From NCBI RefSeq assembly GCF_047511655.1, contig NC_133391.1, positions 126,054,384-126,118,383 of the forward strand: a stretch of 64,000 nt of DNA, in the 5' to 3' direction. The translations under genes and the position numbers were made by a program. Below, piece by piece: positions 33,093 to 44,527 of the stretch. The notes beneath the pieces are model-generated. The model was not told where the DNA came from. It saw only the letters and a list, made by a program, of their open reading frames with translations, and searched no databases. Position 1 is the stretch's first letter, and each line of letters opens with the position of its first letter. The stretch is from Castor canadensis (Eukaryota; Chordata; Mammalia; Rodentia; Castoridae).

Positions 33093-33607
33093 GTCCCTCT
33101 ATTCTCTTCTTTTCCCGGTCATTGAAAGAAAATGTGATTAAGGCTTCTGTTGCCACCTTGACCATGAGGGAAAAGCTGAAAGAATCACAGACACTGACCA
33201 GTACATTCGTGCTGGTATGAAATCAACTTCTTCTAGGGTGTGGGGGAAACTTTCAAGAGGACCTGACATATCTGGAAAACAACCTTGGATCATGATGTGT
33301 TGCCCATTTCTCTAATATAACAAGAATAGAGAGGGCTATCCTCCACTTGCCATACAACTAGGGAAGTACCACCATGAAATCTCACATGAAGTTTAGAAGC
33401 AGGAACAAACCTACCAATAAATGTCAGGACAACTGCAGAAGTATCAACAAAGCCTTGCACATTTTAATTATGAAACTTCCATGCCAACTTTATATTGTCC
33501 TTTCACACTTACTTACAAGGAGCCTTTTGTGTTTTCAAAGTCATTCCTAGGGTGTTAATGAGACACTAAGGGACAGTGTTTGGAGGCTTCTGTGTTGTTC
33601 AGTAATG

Positions 33608-33647
33608 TCAACAACACAAATGTCATTTCAACAACACAAATGTCATT
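33608..33647 (+). repeat. Perfect 20-bp tandem duplication
   Basis: 'tcaacaacacaaatgtcatt' occurs twice without mismatch. A third partial 'tcaacatcatt' follows. Confidence 0.97.
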
Positions 33648-33888
33648 TCAACATCATTGAAAAACCTTTATCTTACCAAGTTTTAAGATCCATAATTATA
33701 CTGAAAAGAAATCCCCCCCAAAACAAAAGAATACTATGTTAACTACTATTCTAAAAAAATACAAATAGTGTGTTAGTTCATTATTTTCTAATGGATAGGG
33801 AGGCTTACTACACAGCATCTTACTACCACCACCATCAGAAGAGTTGAAAAAGACAGAAATTTTGACACAAGCTCTACATGTTGATAAA

Positions 33889-33944
33889 GATAGATGATAG
33901 ATAGATAGATAGATAGACAGATAGATAGATGATAGATAGATTTC
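33889..33944 (+). repeat. (GATA)n microsatellite
   Basis: GATA units with interruptions by 'gatgata' and 'gaca'. Confidence 0.95.
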
Positions 33945-35227
33945 ACTGTATGGTATATAATTATGGCAAAAAATCCTGCTATTTCATTAACACATGTTCA
34001 AGTAATCATTTTGCTGCATTACTATCATCAAATTAAATAAATTACTTCAAGATTTAGATTGTTGTATTCCTTGGTGTATCTGTGTTTCTGTTATTTTAAT
34101 GGGATCTGATATTAAAAGGAAGAAGGGAAAATGAGCAGAGGGGCCTTGTACCACTCAAAGCAGAGAGTTGAAACTCCTTAATATTAAAAGATATTTATCA
34201 AATATATATTGCCAGGAGGTTTTGAAGCATACCTATGTAAACATGCTATCCGTTGATCTAAAAGCATTTCTCATGTGTACAAGATCATTTGTATAAATGA
34301 CACTTGGAGTGGCATAAACATATTTCCTCTCTGCCTCCCACATTTATTCAATTTAAAAATCCCAACAAGCCTTTATTCTTTTCAACCTTGCAACATTGAT
34401 ATTGATATGGAAAGACATGATGATATTTCTGCTTCATGCTTCAGACCTAAGAAATTGTTCTAGAGTCATAGTAACTTTTTCTTTTTACTTTTTGTGACTT
34501 TCGATGGCATCACTGAGGAATAACAGGGACAATTCAACCCTATAGCTTTTAGAGAGGTGAACCTTCCCCCAAACAAAAGCAAGTTACTGTTCTGTAGTGG
34601 TATTCTCTGAGGCACAAAAAAATGGTAATCAAATTAAAGAGAGAGAGGAAAGTAAACCCTTCAAGAAGAGATTTGGGAAATAAAATCAAGTCGAATTTAA
34701 ATTAAATTAGATTAAATTTGTCCCAAGAATTTTTCATTATTATTTCTTTGATTCTAAGATGAGAATTTTAAGAAGATATTATCAATACTATAACACTTTA
34801 GAGGAGGTGGAAGCTACTATGTTTAATTGTAAGATGCACCCTGTTTTCCTGGGGGGAAATGTGAGGGAAAAAACCACACAAGTAAGAAGTATGTTACTTG
34901 TCAGGCTGTGTCTTCCTGCGCTGTGCTCAATTTCAGGCACTGATGCATCCAACCTGCTCTCTCAGCTGCTTGCTGCCTTTGGTAGCTGTTAGAGTCCCAC
35001 ATCCTTATCCCAAAATGTGGGGTACGCACTGAGCTGTGCACTCCTCCCCGCTCATATGACTGCTCTCTCCAAATTCGCCCTCCAACTCCTCCGTGTGACA
35101 CAGGCACCTGCTCTGAATTCCAGCACAGTTAGCTGAGACACAGTAAAAACCTACCCACCTCTTGCCCCTCTCCAGGCTAAGGGGAGGGAGGGATGAGAAC
35201 CTGACAAATGCTCCCATAACCATGAAC

Positions 35228-35372
35228 CCTGCATTCACTAGGAACTTGTTAGAAATGCAGATTCTCACAGCGCCCCCTCTGAGCAGGGAAGAGGTCCGGC
35301 AATCTTGATCCAATAGCCCTCCTGGTGATTATGATGCAGACTCACATTTGAAAACCACTCACTAAATCATTT
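35228..35372 (+). mobile_element. MER5A-like hAT element fragment
   Basis: 'aggaacttgttagaaatgca' + 'gattctcacagcgccccct', then 'gtccggcaatcttgatcc' and 'ctggtgattatgatgcagac' with the end 'tttgaaaaccactc'. This is the 3' half of MER5A, a non-autonomous Charlie-type DNA transposon. Confidence 0.85.
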
Positions 35373-35469
35373 CACTATTTCCCGGGGTTTGGATGTCAGA
35401 TGGGAAAATTTTCTCTGCAAAACAAAATAAATGTGTACATCCTAGCAACAGTAGCTGGCATTGAAGGAT

Positions 35470-35740
35470 TCTCTTAAGTCCTGTGCTGCTTAGAGCTCTT
35501 TATATTTTTTAAATTCATTCAGTTCCCACAAGAACCAACATGAGATAATTACTGCCATTATTATTACCACTTACACTTTGAACACTGAAGCGAAGAGGTT
35601 AAGTTGTTCCAGTACATACACATGAGAGGTAGAGAGGCAAGTGTGGAGCAAAGGTATCTGCTCCAGAGACAGAAGAGAACTCTCCTTTGCTGCATGGCCT
35701 CTGAATAGCATGACCTCAGATTTACACCAAAATTTACACA
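35470..35740 (-). mobile_element. MIR SINE, antisense
   Basis: Plus-strand order 'gctctttatattttttaaat', 'attcagttcccacaagaacc', 'gataattactgccattatta', 'gaagaggttaagttgttcc' and 'tgctccagagacagaaga' matches reverse-complement MIR. Confidence 0.75.
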
Positions 35741-36041
35741 AAGGGGACTGGGCACTCCATCAGGAAGTCACTTAAGCATATGCTAACTAAACCATCCATA
35801 AAGCATTTGAGGGAAGTATTAATGGTCTAATTACCTAAATAATAAAAAACTTTGTTGATTCAGAGTTAATATTTTAGTTTACTATATCCAGTACTTAATA
35901 AATGTGAAGTAAAAGTTTTGGTTATGAATTTTCAAACTTCTCACAAAAGAAAAATCTCACAGAGGAGATTTTTAGAATCTCCCCTAAAAATCAATTACAT
36001 TTTGCGAACCCAAGACCCCAAAAGTAGACATCCTCACTTAT

Positions 36042-36245
36042 GTGCCTTTGGCCCTAAAAGAATTAATAAAAAACAATGAACAGTTTTTCACTTTGAATCA
36101 AGCACACCAGGCAAAAGGAGTCATGGTAGAAATGATGATTGAGATGTTTTGCAATGATCCATTTGCCTTTCCCCATTGGGCCAAATTATTCCCTGATATT
36201 TTTCACAAATTTCAATGTCTTATTCCACTTCTGAAAAGACTATGA
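36042..36245 (+). other. 67-codon open stretch, unidentified
   Basis: The frame begins MPLALKELIKNNEQFF, contains NDPFAFPHWAKLFPDIFHK, ends LIPLLKRL and then TGA. Composition is protein-like and it overlaps no repeat that I recognise. There is no in-frame extension, no splice context that I trust and no match I know. A 67-codon frame is well within chance for 64 kb of DNA, so I do not call a gene. Confidence 0.15.
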
Positions 36246-37248
36246 ATCATATAAAACAAAGAATAGACGTTAATTGGTAATACAGTGGACACATAGGAAA
36301 CTTGTCAAAAATATTCTATCACCTTTAAAAAGAGCTGTGTCATTTATTTCGTAATACCACCAAAAACAACTGTTAACAAATGTAAAGGAAATCTCATGGT
36401 ACAAAATACATAGTATCATGCTCATTATTTTGTGTCAAAGGGCCATGGAAATTAGTTTCAGCATGAGATTTTTCCTTTTACACTGTATGACAAAGCAAGA
36501 AAGTTTCAACTTTATAGTGTTTCAAGCTAATTTAAGTTTCAAATTAATTTCAAAAATTACATTTTCCTTATCATTTCCAATTATTTAGAAGTAATTCCCA
36601 AAAGACACACCTAAATAAGACTGTTTCAATCACAGAGAAACTTTTCTTCTTCAAGACAGGATAGATTCTGAAATGCTTTAAGTAACAATATAGGTTTGTA
36701 ACTTCAAACAAAGAGGGATTTAAGTTTGCAGTCCCAGGTACATTTCCTCAAAGAGGATAAATTAGTCCTCTAAAGCACTAAAAGCAGTCTCAGCTATTTC
36801 CTCCTTGGTAATACATAATCTGCTATCTTTTTTCCATAATTGATCAGTTTCGTCTACTTTGAAAGTCAGTTGAGGCTGTTTTGGAGGGAACATAGATAAG
36901 TAGATGGGTATACTAACTAATTCCTATTATTTTAAGGTGGTACAGAGCAGAATGAATGGGTTTTTAACCTATGAAGGCTTTTTTACATAGAAACCAACTT
37001 TTTATGAGCAGCTCTTTTCTGCATTCAGACAACGTGGAGCCTGTCACATTGCTCTAACAGGCAGCAGGCACTGTGTTAACAGCAATATCAGGTCTCTTCA
37101 GAACCAGGCAGCTATTGGGACATAGGTAGCCACTTGACTCCTACCCAGACACAGCTGTTTCTGTGAACACTCCCATAGATTAGTCCTAGCTTCCAACTGT
37201 CGTTTTCTATAATGTACTGACACACAAAGCTTAGGACTACTCAATCAC
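36246..37248. other. No recognised feature
   Basis: AT-rich unique sequence. No gene, RNA or repeat could be supported. Confidence 0.5.
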
Positions 37249-37264
37249 TTGCCCTTGTCTTTTT

Positions 37265-37944
37265 TTTTTTATTTTTTTATTATTCATATGTGCATACAAT
37301 GCTTGGATCATTTCTCTCTCCTGCCCCCACCCCCTCCCTTACCACCCACTCTGCCTCCTCCCTCCTCCCCCAGCCCCCTGGATACCTGGCAGAAACTATT
37401 TTGTCCTTATTTCTAATTTTGTTGTAGAGAGAGTATAAGCAATAATAGGAAGGAACAAGGGTTTTTGCTGGTTAAGATAAGGATAGCTATACAGGGAGTT
37501 GACTCACATTGATTTCCTGTGCGTGTGTGTTACCTTCTAGGTTAATTCTTTTTGATCTAACCTTTTCTCTAGTTCCTGGTCCCCTTCTCCTATTGGCCTC
37601 AGTTGCTTTTAAGATATCTGCTTTAGTTTCTCTGCGTTGAGGGCAACAAATGCTAGCTAATTTTTTAGGTGTCTTACCTATCCTCATAACTCCCTTGTGT
37701 GCTCTTGCTTTATCATGAGCTCAAAGTCCAATCCCCTTGTTGTGTTTGCCCTTGATCTAACGTCCACATATGAGGGAGAACATACGATTTTTGGTCTTTT
37801 GGGCCAGGCCAACCTCACTCAGAATGATGTTCTCTAATTCCATCCATTTACCAGCGAATGATAACATTTCGTTCTTCTTCATGGCTGCATAAAATTCCAT
37901 TGTGTATAGATACCACATTTTCTTGATCCATTCATCAGTAGTGG
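37265..37944 (-). mobile_element. 5'-truncated L1 with perfect 16-bp target duplication
   Basis: The T run at the left is the poly-A tail of a minus-strand insert. Then come the inverted 3' terminus 'attcatatgtgcatacaatg', a C-rich tract, and ORF2 end sequence up to 37944. The duplication 'ttgcccttgtcttttt' is present exactly at 37249-37264 and 37945-37960. Intact flanks and clear family match suggest a fairly recent insertion. Confidence 0.95.
37757..37944 (-). pseudogene. L1 ORF2 C-terminal remnant
   Basis: The minus-strand frame reads [20 protein letters not shown], then MKKNEMLSFAGKWMELEN and ILSEVGLAQKTKN, the conserved C-terminal segment of L1 ORF2p. It is truncated by the insertion end at 37944. 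The open frame upstream of that continues into flanking DNA and is not L1. Confidence 0.92.
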
Positions 37945-37960
37945 TTGCCCTTGTCTTTTT

Positions 37961-39869
37961 AAAGAGACAAGTTTCCATGTTGCATAAGTCAGTCATTGCC
38001 CTTGTGAATCACTTCCCTAGTTGACAAATTCAGCCCATATGCACCTACAGCATGCATCATTTTTTAACACACATTTTAACTTTTTTCTCTACTTTAGTAG
38101 TGACATAGATGCTGGGAAGGAAGGCGGGAAGCTCTCTCAACTCCAAGATTGGAAGCCATGTGTAAGGATGGTGGTCCAGAGCCCAAATCTAACTGGCATA
38201 ACAGGAACCTGAGCTGATTATTTGGAACTCTGGATGTCATCAGCTGTGCCTTGAGCTATACCATCCTTTGGACTTTCAGGTTCAAAAAAATTGTGAATTG
38301 CTTTTTTAAGTTGGTTTAAGTTACTAGTTTCAATCACTTACAAACAGAATTATGTTGGTGAATACATTCAAAAGGAACAAATTTCTCCTTCTTCATAAGT
38401 TTTCCTAGCACTGGCTCTAACTGGAAGAGAAAAGCTAACAGGAGCATTGGTGGGTGGAGTAGCAAAGTCTAGAGAAATTAAGGTTGAGTGATTGGCACAA
38501 GAGAAAATTGGAAAGTTGAGAGATGTAGGCCCTTGGACCTTAATTGATACAGAATATTGCCTGCATAATAGGATTTCTAAAATAATAAGAGGGACCATTG
38601 CCCCACAAAAGATCTTGCATTAATGATCTATGATATTCCAAAGTTCCTTTAGAAAGATGGAGGCTGTCATTGGAAATAAGATATTAATAGTTCTGACACT
38701 CTCAGGTGGAAGAAGGGCATTCGGAAGGGGGCTGTTATCAAGGTAGCTCAGCATTTAAGGGGACTTCAGTGATAATCTCTGCCCACTTTATGTTTTTCCT
38801 GAGAACAGGTCCTGATGTCACAATCTAACTCTCTGGAGCAGACACAGAGGCCCCCCTGCCTCTAGTTTATCTCCACAAGAGGATTTATTCCTGGCTAATA
38901 CCACAGTGTTAATTAAAAATGCCCAAGAAGACTTCTAGAGAGGTTTTCAGGACAAAAGTCATGTCCACAAATATTTCACTTGCTAGTCCCAGAAAATTGC
39001 ACTGTACTATTTAATAAAGATAAACCTAATCCACTGACAACAATTAAACCTAAACTATAGATAACTAAAAAGATGACATTTACCTCAAATGCAGCATCTC
39101 ACCTGGTAATATTGGCTTCATGACACATTTATACTCTTTTCCTATAGTTCTGCATATTTTGCTGTGTGTGTCTTTCATCAGTACAGCTAGTCACTAAGCT
39201 ACTAAATTTATGCTGGTAATAAATTGCCTTCTACCACCCAGGCATTTCCATTTCCCTTCTCACTTTCTTTACTGAAAAGTCACATCTACAAGTATTCTCC
39301 ATGAAAGGTAGCAAGGAATTGAAATGACATTTCACTAGCAGTGAGTCAGCATCTCCTCTCAATAAAACAGCTTAAGCTCTTTGGAAGTATGACATCTCCA
39401 GGAAAATGTGAGACTTTAGAAATAGTGGTCCCAAGTAAAGCATGTGACACCTTCCCTGGACTTATTGGCCTGTCACTGAACACTTCAGTGTGTTTTCAAT
39501 TGGAGAAAATTTTGGGGCACAGCTGAATATAACGTAAGCATAATATGGCCTTGCTGATAAAAAAAATTCTCAGGCATTTGAGAGGATTTCTGGAGCCATC
39601 AACCAAATCTTTACTTTCTTGAAGATTCTCTGTTAAAGAAGTAGTCTGAGTCCTATTTTCAAAAAATGGGGTATAATTATATTATAATCTTTGAATGAAC
39701 ATATAATAAGATTGAAATAAGAATTGACACCAAGCAGGCCTTGGAGGTACTGGGTGAGCAATCCAGATAGGGGCCCTCTCCCCATAATATACTCTTTCAA
39801 AGATAATTTCTGACCATGAAGCAAAATTTATGGGTGCAGTAGAAATGTATGCTTAGCTACAAAGGTCAA
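37961..39869. other. No recognised feature
   Basis: About 1.9 kb of unique sequence with short chance frames only. Confidence 0.5.
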
Positions 39870-40115
39870 GAAGGTTTCTTTGAGATAATAGTTGAGCTGA
39901 ATCTTGAAAGACTAGGGATTAACTAACTGAGGGAGGTAGTATGGGAAGGGTATTCTAGCCAGAGGGAAAAACCAAGTGTAAAAGGGAAAAAGACAGCTGT
40001 AAGAGGAGAAAGAGATACCAGTCATTCAGGAAATGAGAGAACTCAACATGACTAAACATGGAAAATAAGAAGCAAGGGGTGAGGGATTCAGGATATAGTG
40101 AGGTAAACGTATTTT
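39870..40115 (-). mobile_element. L2, antisense fragment
   Basis: 'gttgagctgaatcttgaaag', 'ggtattctagccagaggga' and 'aaccaagtgtaaaagggaa' are the reverse complement of the L2 region that, in sense, reads like 'ccctctgcctggaa'. Confidence 0.7.
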
Positions 40116-40116
40116 G

Positions 40117-40720
40117 CATTAGTCATGGTTCTCCAGAGAAACAGACCAATAGGAGATAGATGGATGGTAGACAGATAGATAGATAGATAGATAATATATT
40201 TATTGATTGATAGACAGATAGATAATGATAAGGGACTTAATAGGCAAATTGGCTCATGGTGGCTGAAAAATCACACGCTATGCTATTTGCGACCTAGAAA
40301 ACCAGGGAAGCTGGTAGCATAGTTTAGTCCAAGTCCAAAGGCCGAAGGATCAGGTGAGTCAACAATATAACACTTAGGATAAAGCCAAAGGCCTGAGAAC
40401 CTGAGGGTGTGGGGAAAGACACTGGTACAAGAACCAGGGTATAAAAGCCAGAGAACATAGACTTTTAATGTTTAAGGGCAGAAGATAAGTGTCCCATCTC
40501 CTGAAGAGAGAGAACAAGTTTGTCTTTCCTTTTCCTTTTTCTTCTATCCAGATCTTCAGCCATTTAAATGAAACCCACTCACATTGGGTAAGGGAAGGTC
40601 TTCTTACTCAGTCCACTGACTCAAATGCCAATCTCTTCTAGAAATACTTCACAAACACACTGGAAATAACACCAGCTACCTGGGTTTCCCTTAACCCAGT
40701 CAAGTTGATCCCTAAAATTA
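40117..40720 (-). mobile_element. MLT2-like ERVL LTR, antisense, with GATA expansion
   Basis: Plus strand: 'tcatggttctccagagaaac' + 'agaccaataggagatagatg', a GATA run (about 40160-40220), 'aattggctcatggtggctga', 'aagtccaaaggccgaag', 'ttcttactcagtccactgac' and 'aaatgccaatctcttctag', then 'cagtcaagttgatccctaaa' + 'attagcc'. This is the reverse complement of MLT2-type LTRs. The GATA run lies where this LTR family carries a simple repeat. Solitary LTR, no coding part. Confidence 0.82.
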
Positions 40721-41076
40721 GCCAGCATTCAGGATCATGTTAAAGATTTTTTTAACATATCTAAATCAAACTCTCTTCCAAATCTATTCTACTGACAGAG
40801 TCTTCCATCTCAATGAATTGCAACTCTCTATCTGTCATTGCTTCACATCATCTGTAACTCTTATCTTTCTTTCAGATCCTACATTGGATTTGTCAACAAA
40901 ACTTTTCAAGCCTATCATCAAAATACATATTTAACTGGGCTACTTCCTGGCATTTTCACTATACCATCCTAATCCAACACACCCTCTCCTCTGTCCTAGA
41001 CTTGCAGTAGGTATATAAATGGTCTTCCTATTTCTATCTTTGCCCCCAGGAGAAGTCCTTCTAAAACATGAGTCAT

Positions 41077-41210
41077 CATGTGGAAGAGCCCTTGCCTAGC
41101 AAGCTCAAGGCCCTGAATTCAAACCCTAGTACTGAAAAAAACCTGCAAATATGTACCCCATAAATATGTAAAAGTGTTACAGCCATTAAAAATAAAGACA
41201 CAAAACAAAG
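41077..41210 (+). mobile_element. 5'-truncated ID SINE carrying a non-SINE 3' segment
   Basis: It is flanked by perfect 14-bp duplications 'aaaacatgagtcat' (41063-41076 and 41211-41224). The SINE body starts inside the A-box region ('catgtggaagagcccttgcc') and runs to 'caaaccctagtactgaaaaa' + 'a'. It is followed by about 65 bases that are not ID or poly-A ('ccccataaatatgtaaaagt', 'gttacagccattaaaaataa'). The extra part lies inside the duplications, so it was part of the inserted RNA. Confidence 0.9.
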
Positions 41211-41647
41211 AAAACATGAGTCATATCATATCACTGCTCTCTACTAAGTCTTTAACAAGTCTCCATGTTGTTTAGTGAGTAATTTCAGTGAATATTACCA
41301 AACAAAAAGTAAAGTCCCTTTAATGGCCCACAGATCCAGACTATGGTCTTGCTTGCTATTAAATCTCTGACTTTATCTCCCATTACTCACATCTTCCTGT
41401 TATATGCCTCAAACCTCATATTCTAGCTTTTCTTGAATAGCAGACTTTGTACTTGTTCTTCCCTCTGTCCATGTGCTCTTCCTCCAGACATCCACACGGT
41501 TTATCTATTTCAAGTCTTTGTTCCACTGTCTTCTCAGGGAGGCTTTCTCAAACTGTCTTTTCAAAATTGCAAACTGCCCTTCTTTTTCCTTTATCTGGTT
41601 TATTCTACCTCTAATGTATCACCATAAGTATGCACTTAGTACTCCGT

Positions 41648-41685
41648 TACACACACACACACGCACACATACACACACACACACG
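41648..41685 (+). repeat. (CA)n microsatellite
   Basis: Interrupted CA run in the L2 3' end. Confidence 0.93.
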
Positions 41686-42059
41686 AATGCAAATTTCATA
41701 AGGACTGAAATTGCTGTTGGTTTTAGCCATTATGTTATCCCTGCAGCCTGAAATATGCTTGGGATATAGTAAGCACTCAATAAGTATTTGCTAAGGGAAG
41801 ATACTCATCCTAAGAGCATTAATAAGTCATTAAATCCTTCACATATGAAGGGTCATGATCCAATAGAAAATATTTAAGGTCCTTCTAGCTGGTACACAAA
41901 GACTGCTGCTTTTTTTGTAGCAGTCGGAGGAAGGTGCTTTGTGGAAGAGTAGATGCCTTTTAGAAAACAAGCTTACCTTCATTTTTAAGAAAATGAGTGA
42001 AATAAACTGAAGAAGTAAGCCTTAACTAGGCTAGTGCTATAGCCAGCCCCCAATTTGCC

Positions 42060-42770
42060 TGTTCTCTCCTTTCAGTGATCCACACCATCCAGTATAAATG
42101 TCCTTACTTGGTCAATCTCCTCCCATGCTAGGTAGGAGCTGGCCCTGAGGGACCAAGCAAATATGCAGAGTAATACTATATGACTTACTAGACCCAGCTA
42201 CAAAAGTCACTGGTGCTAGATGCCAGTGGCTCATACCTGTAATTCTAGCCACTTGAGAGGCTGAAAAAGGGAGGATCCAGGTTCAAAGCCAGTCCAGGCA
42301 AATAGCTCTCAAGATCCCATCTCCAAAATAACCAGAGTAAGATGGACTGAAGGTGTGGCTTAAGCCTCACAGCACCTGCTTTGCAAGTGTAAAGTCCTAA
42401 GTTCAAACCCCTGTCACACACGCACACACACACACACAAAAACTCATTGGAGTTTTGGAACACCCACTCTTAAAATGCCAAACCATCATATAGCAGGTCT
42501 TGCTACTCCAAGACAGTGAGATCACATGGGGAGGCCATATGAAGAAGACCTGACCCCACCTAAAGGGAGAGACGTCCTGCTGGTCCCACTATTACTGTCT
42601 CCTGCCATTGGAATCATGCCAGTCAAGACCACAGACTCTGGAAATAGAGACAGGTCTTCCCCCTGTGCCATGTCTGAATTTAGGGCCCTCAAAATCAAAA
42701 CAAAAGTGATTTAAGCCACTGTGTTGTGGGGTAGTATGCAAAGCAGCCATAGATAGCCAACACTCAGTGA
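42060..42770 (+). mobile_element. MLT1-like LTR split by a B1-ID SINE
   Basis: Right of the SINE: 'gatcacatggggaggccata', 'tgccagtcaagaccacagac' and 'agtgatttaagccactgtgt' + 'tgtgggg', the standard MLT1 3' order. Left of it, 'gctggccctgagggacca' and 'aatactatatgacttacta' fit the upstream part. The 5' edge is uncertain. Confidence 0.7.
42214..42438 (+). mobile_element. B1-ID dimeric SINE with CA-type tail
   Basis: B1 module ('gtggctcatacctgtaattc', 'aagatcccatctccaaaat') fused to an ID module ('aaggtgtggcttaagcctca', 'aagttcaaacccctgtcac') and ending in a CA run. Flanks 'aaaagtcactgg' (42202-42213) and 'aaaactcattgg' (42439-42450) match 10/12 as a target duplication. Confidence 0.9.
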
Positions 42771-43917
42771 AGAGGATTTTGCCACCCAGCCATAGGTTCA
42801 GGGTTTGCTAGCTTTAAGGACAGAAAATTTTAAGGTGCTTTTGCGTTTCAGGGCCTGGTAAGGATGAACAAAATGAATCACTTTAATAAAAGAAAAATGC
42901 AGCTTCTTCCAGGTAGCTCTTAAACTAAACTGTCAAAGATTTATCTGCCTGATTTTTCTCCAAATGGGTTTTTTTATTATACCTAAGCCCTTTAAGAACA
43001 TGACAATTTGCTTTATTAACCAAAAAACCATAGATTACCATGACACCTTCCTCTTCCAACCCCCTGGACATGTTTATTGCACTATCTCCCATTAGACCAT
43101 GTGCTGGATTCAACATGATCTCTCAAGGACAATGAGCTAATTGTTCTGAAGTTCATCTAAGAACATATTGAAATTATATCAAGAATATTTGATGTCTGCA
43201 CTCTTTATGCTATTCTATACAAAGCAAAGATTAAATTATGATATCAGTTTATATTATAAGAGAAAATATTAGTCAAATTAAGTCTTTCAAATCATGAACA
43301 GAGTGTGTGTAATAGATAGTTTAAAGAAAATGGCCAAAAAAACTAGTGAAAATTTATTGAAATGTGAAGGCAGAAAGAGGTCAGAAGATTTCTACCAAGA
43401 CATATCAAGTTCTTACATAGAATCCAAGTGTAGTTCTTCTAGCAGCACTAATTAACATGGCATTTTCAAATTCCTACAGATTTTCAGTAAATCTCACCGT
43501 CAATAAGCTTCTCCTAGTTGTTGTCCTGCTTTAGGCTCTTATCCCCTATGAAGTAAAAAATGTGCCAAAAGGGTCAAAAGCCTAAACTTGAACTACACCC
43601 AGCCCCACAAAGGAATATTGATATAAATGCACAGCTATGGGCTCTCAAGTATAGTTAACCAAAGATGACCTCAGGCCTTTTACTGCATACAGGTGCGTGG
43701 GATATTAATAAAAGTTAACGACAGAGATAGGGTAAAAGTAAGAGGCCAGGACCCAACAGGCTGTCCATCATCTGAAGTATAAAGTTCTATTTTCTTAGTA
43801 TGCACACAAAGGCTCTTTGAGCCTACCCTCATTTATATTTTTCTCATTATTTCTTACTATAACTTCTTTAATCACCACCATCCCTATTTTGCCTTCTAAA
43901 ATACATGCATGCATGTA
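42771..43917. other. No recognised feature
   Basis: Unique sequence between an LTR and the CA array. No support for a gene. Confidence 0.5.
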
Positions 43918-44476
43918 CACACACAACACACACACACACAACACACACACATACACATACACACCACACACGACACATGCACACACACACACATACACAC
44001 ATACACACCACACACACCACACACATACACACACACCACACATACACACACACACCACACACACACCACATACACACACATACACACCACACACACACCA
44101 CATACACACACATACACACCACACACACCGCATACACACACACCACACACATACACACACACATGCACACCACACACACACACCACACACACACCACACA
44201 TACACACACATACACACCATGCACACACACCACACATACACACACACATATACACCACACACACCATACACACACACCACACACACACACCACACACACC
44301 ACACACACACCACACATACACACACACACACCACACACACACATACACACCACACACACACACCACACACACATATACACACCACACACACACCACACAC
44401 ACCAAACACACACCACACACACCAAACACACACACACACACCACACACACAAACACACACACATACACACCACACA

Positions 44477-44525
<49 letters not shown>
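43918..44525 (+). repeat. Compound CA-rich array, about 0.6 kb
   Basis: Almost only A and C: CA runs interrupted at short intervals by 'acc' and 'aca(t)ac' variants, ending in a pure CA stretch (about 44487-44525). All long open frames through it on either strand (His/Thr- or Val/Cys-rich) are by-products of the repeat. Confidence 0.97.

Positions 44526-44527
<2 letters not shown>

Larger units (their letters stand above)
33093..35225. other. Mostly unique sequence with two short repeats
   Basis: No gene is supported. It contains a perfect 20-bp tandem duplication (33608-33647) and a GATA array (33889-33944), both listed separately. Confidence 0.5.
40725..41805 (+). mobile_element. LINE L2, about 1 kb, split by a SINE
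   Basis: Long, ordered L2 match: 'tctcaatgaattgcaactct', 'gatcctacattggatttgtc', 'aagtccctttaatggcccac', 'tgtccatgtgctcttcctcc', 'caagtctttgttccactgtc' and 'ctcagggaggctttctcaaa', ending 'gtaagcactcaataagtatt' + 'tgctaag'. It is the longest L2 in the window. It is interrupted at 41077-41210 by a SINE and contains a CA run (41648-41685). Confidence 0.85.

Noticed and set aside
33889-33944. Possible CRISPR-like or regularly spaced array
   Set aside because: A plain GATA microsatellite, and no other array in the window has spacer structure. CRISPR is not expected in a mammalian genome.
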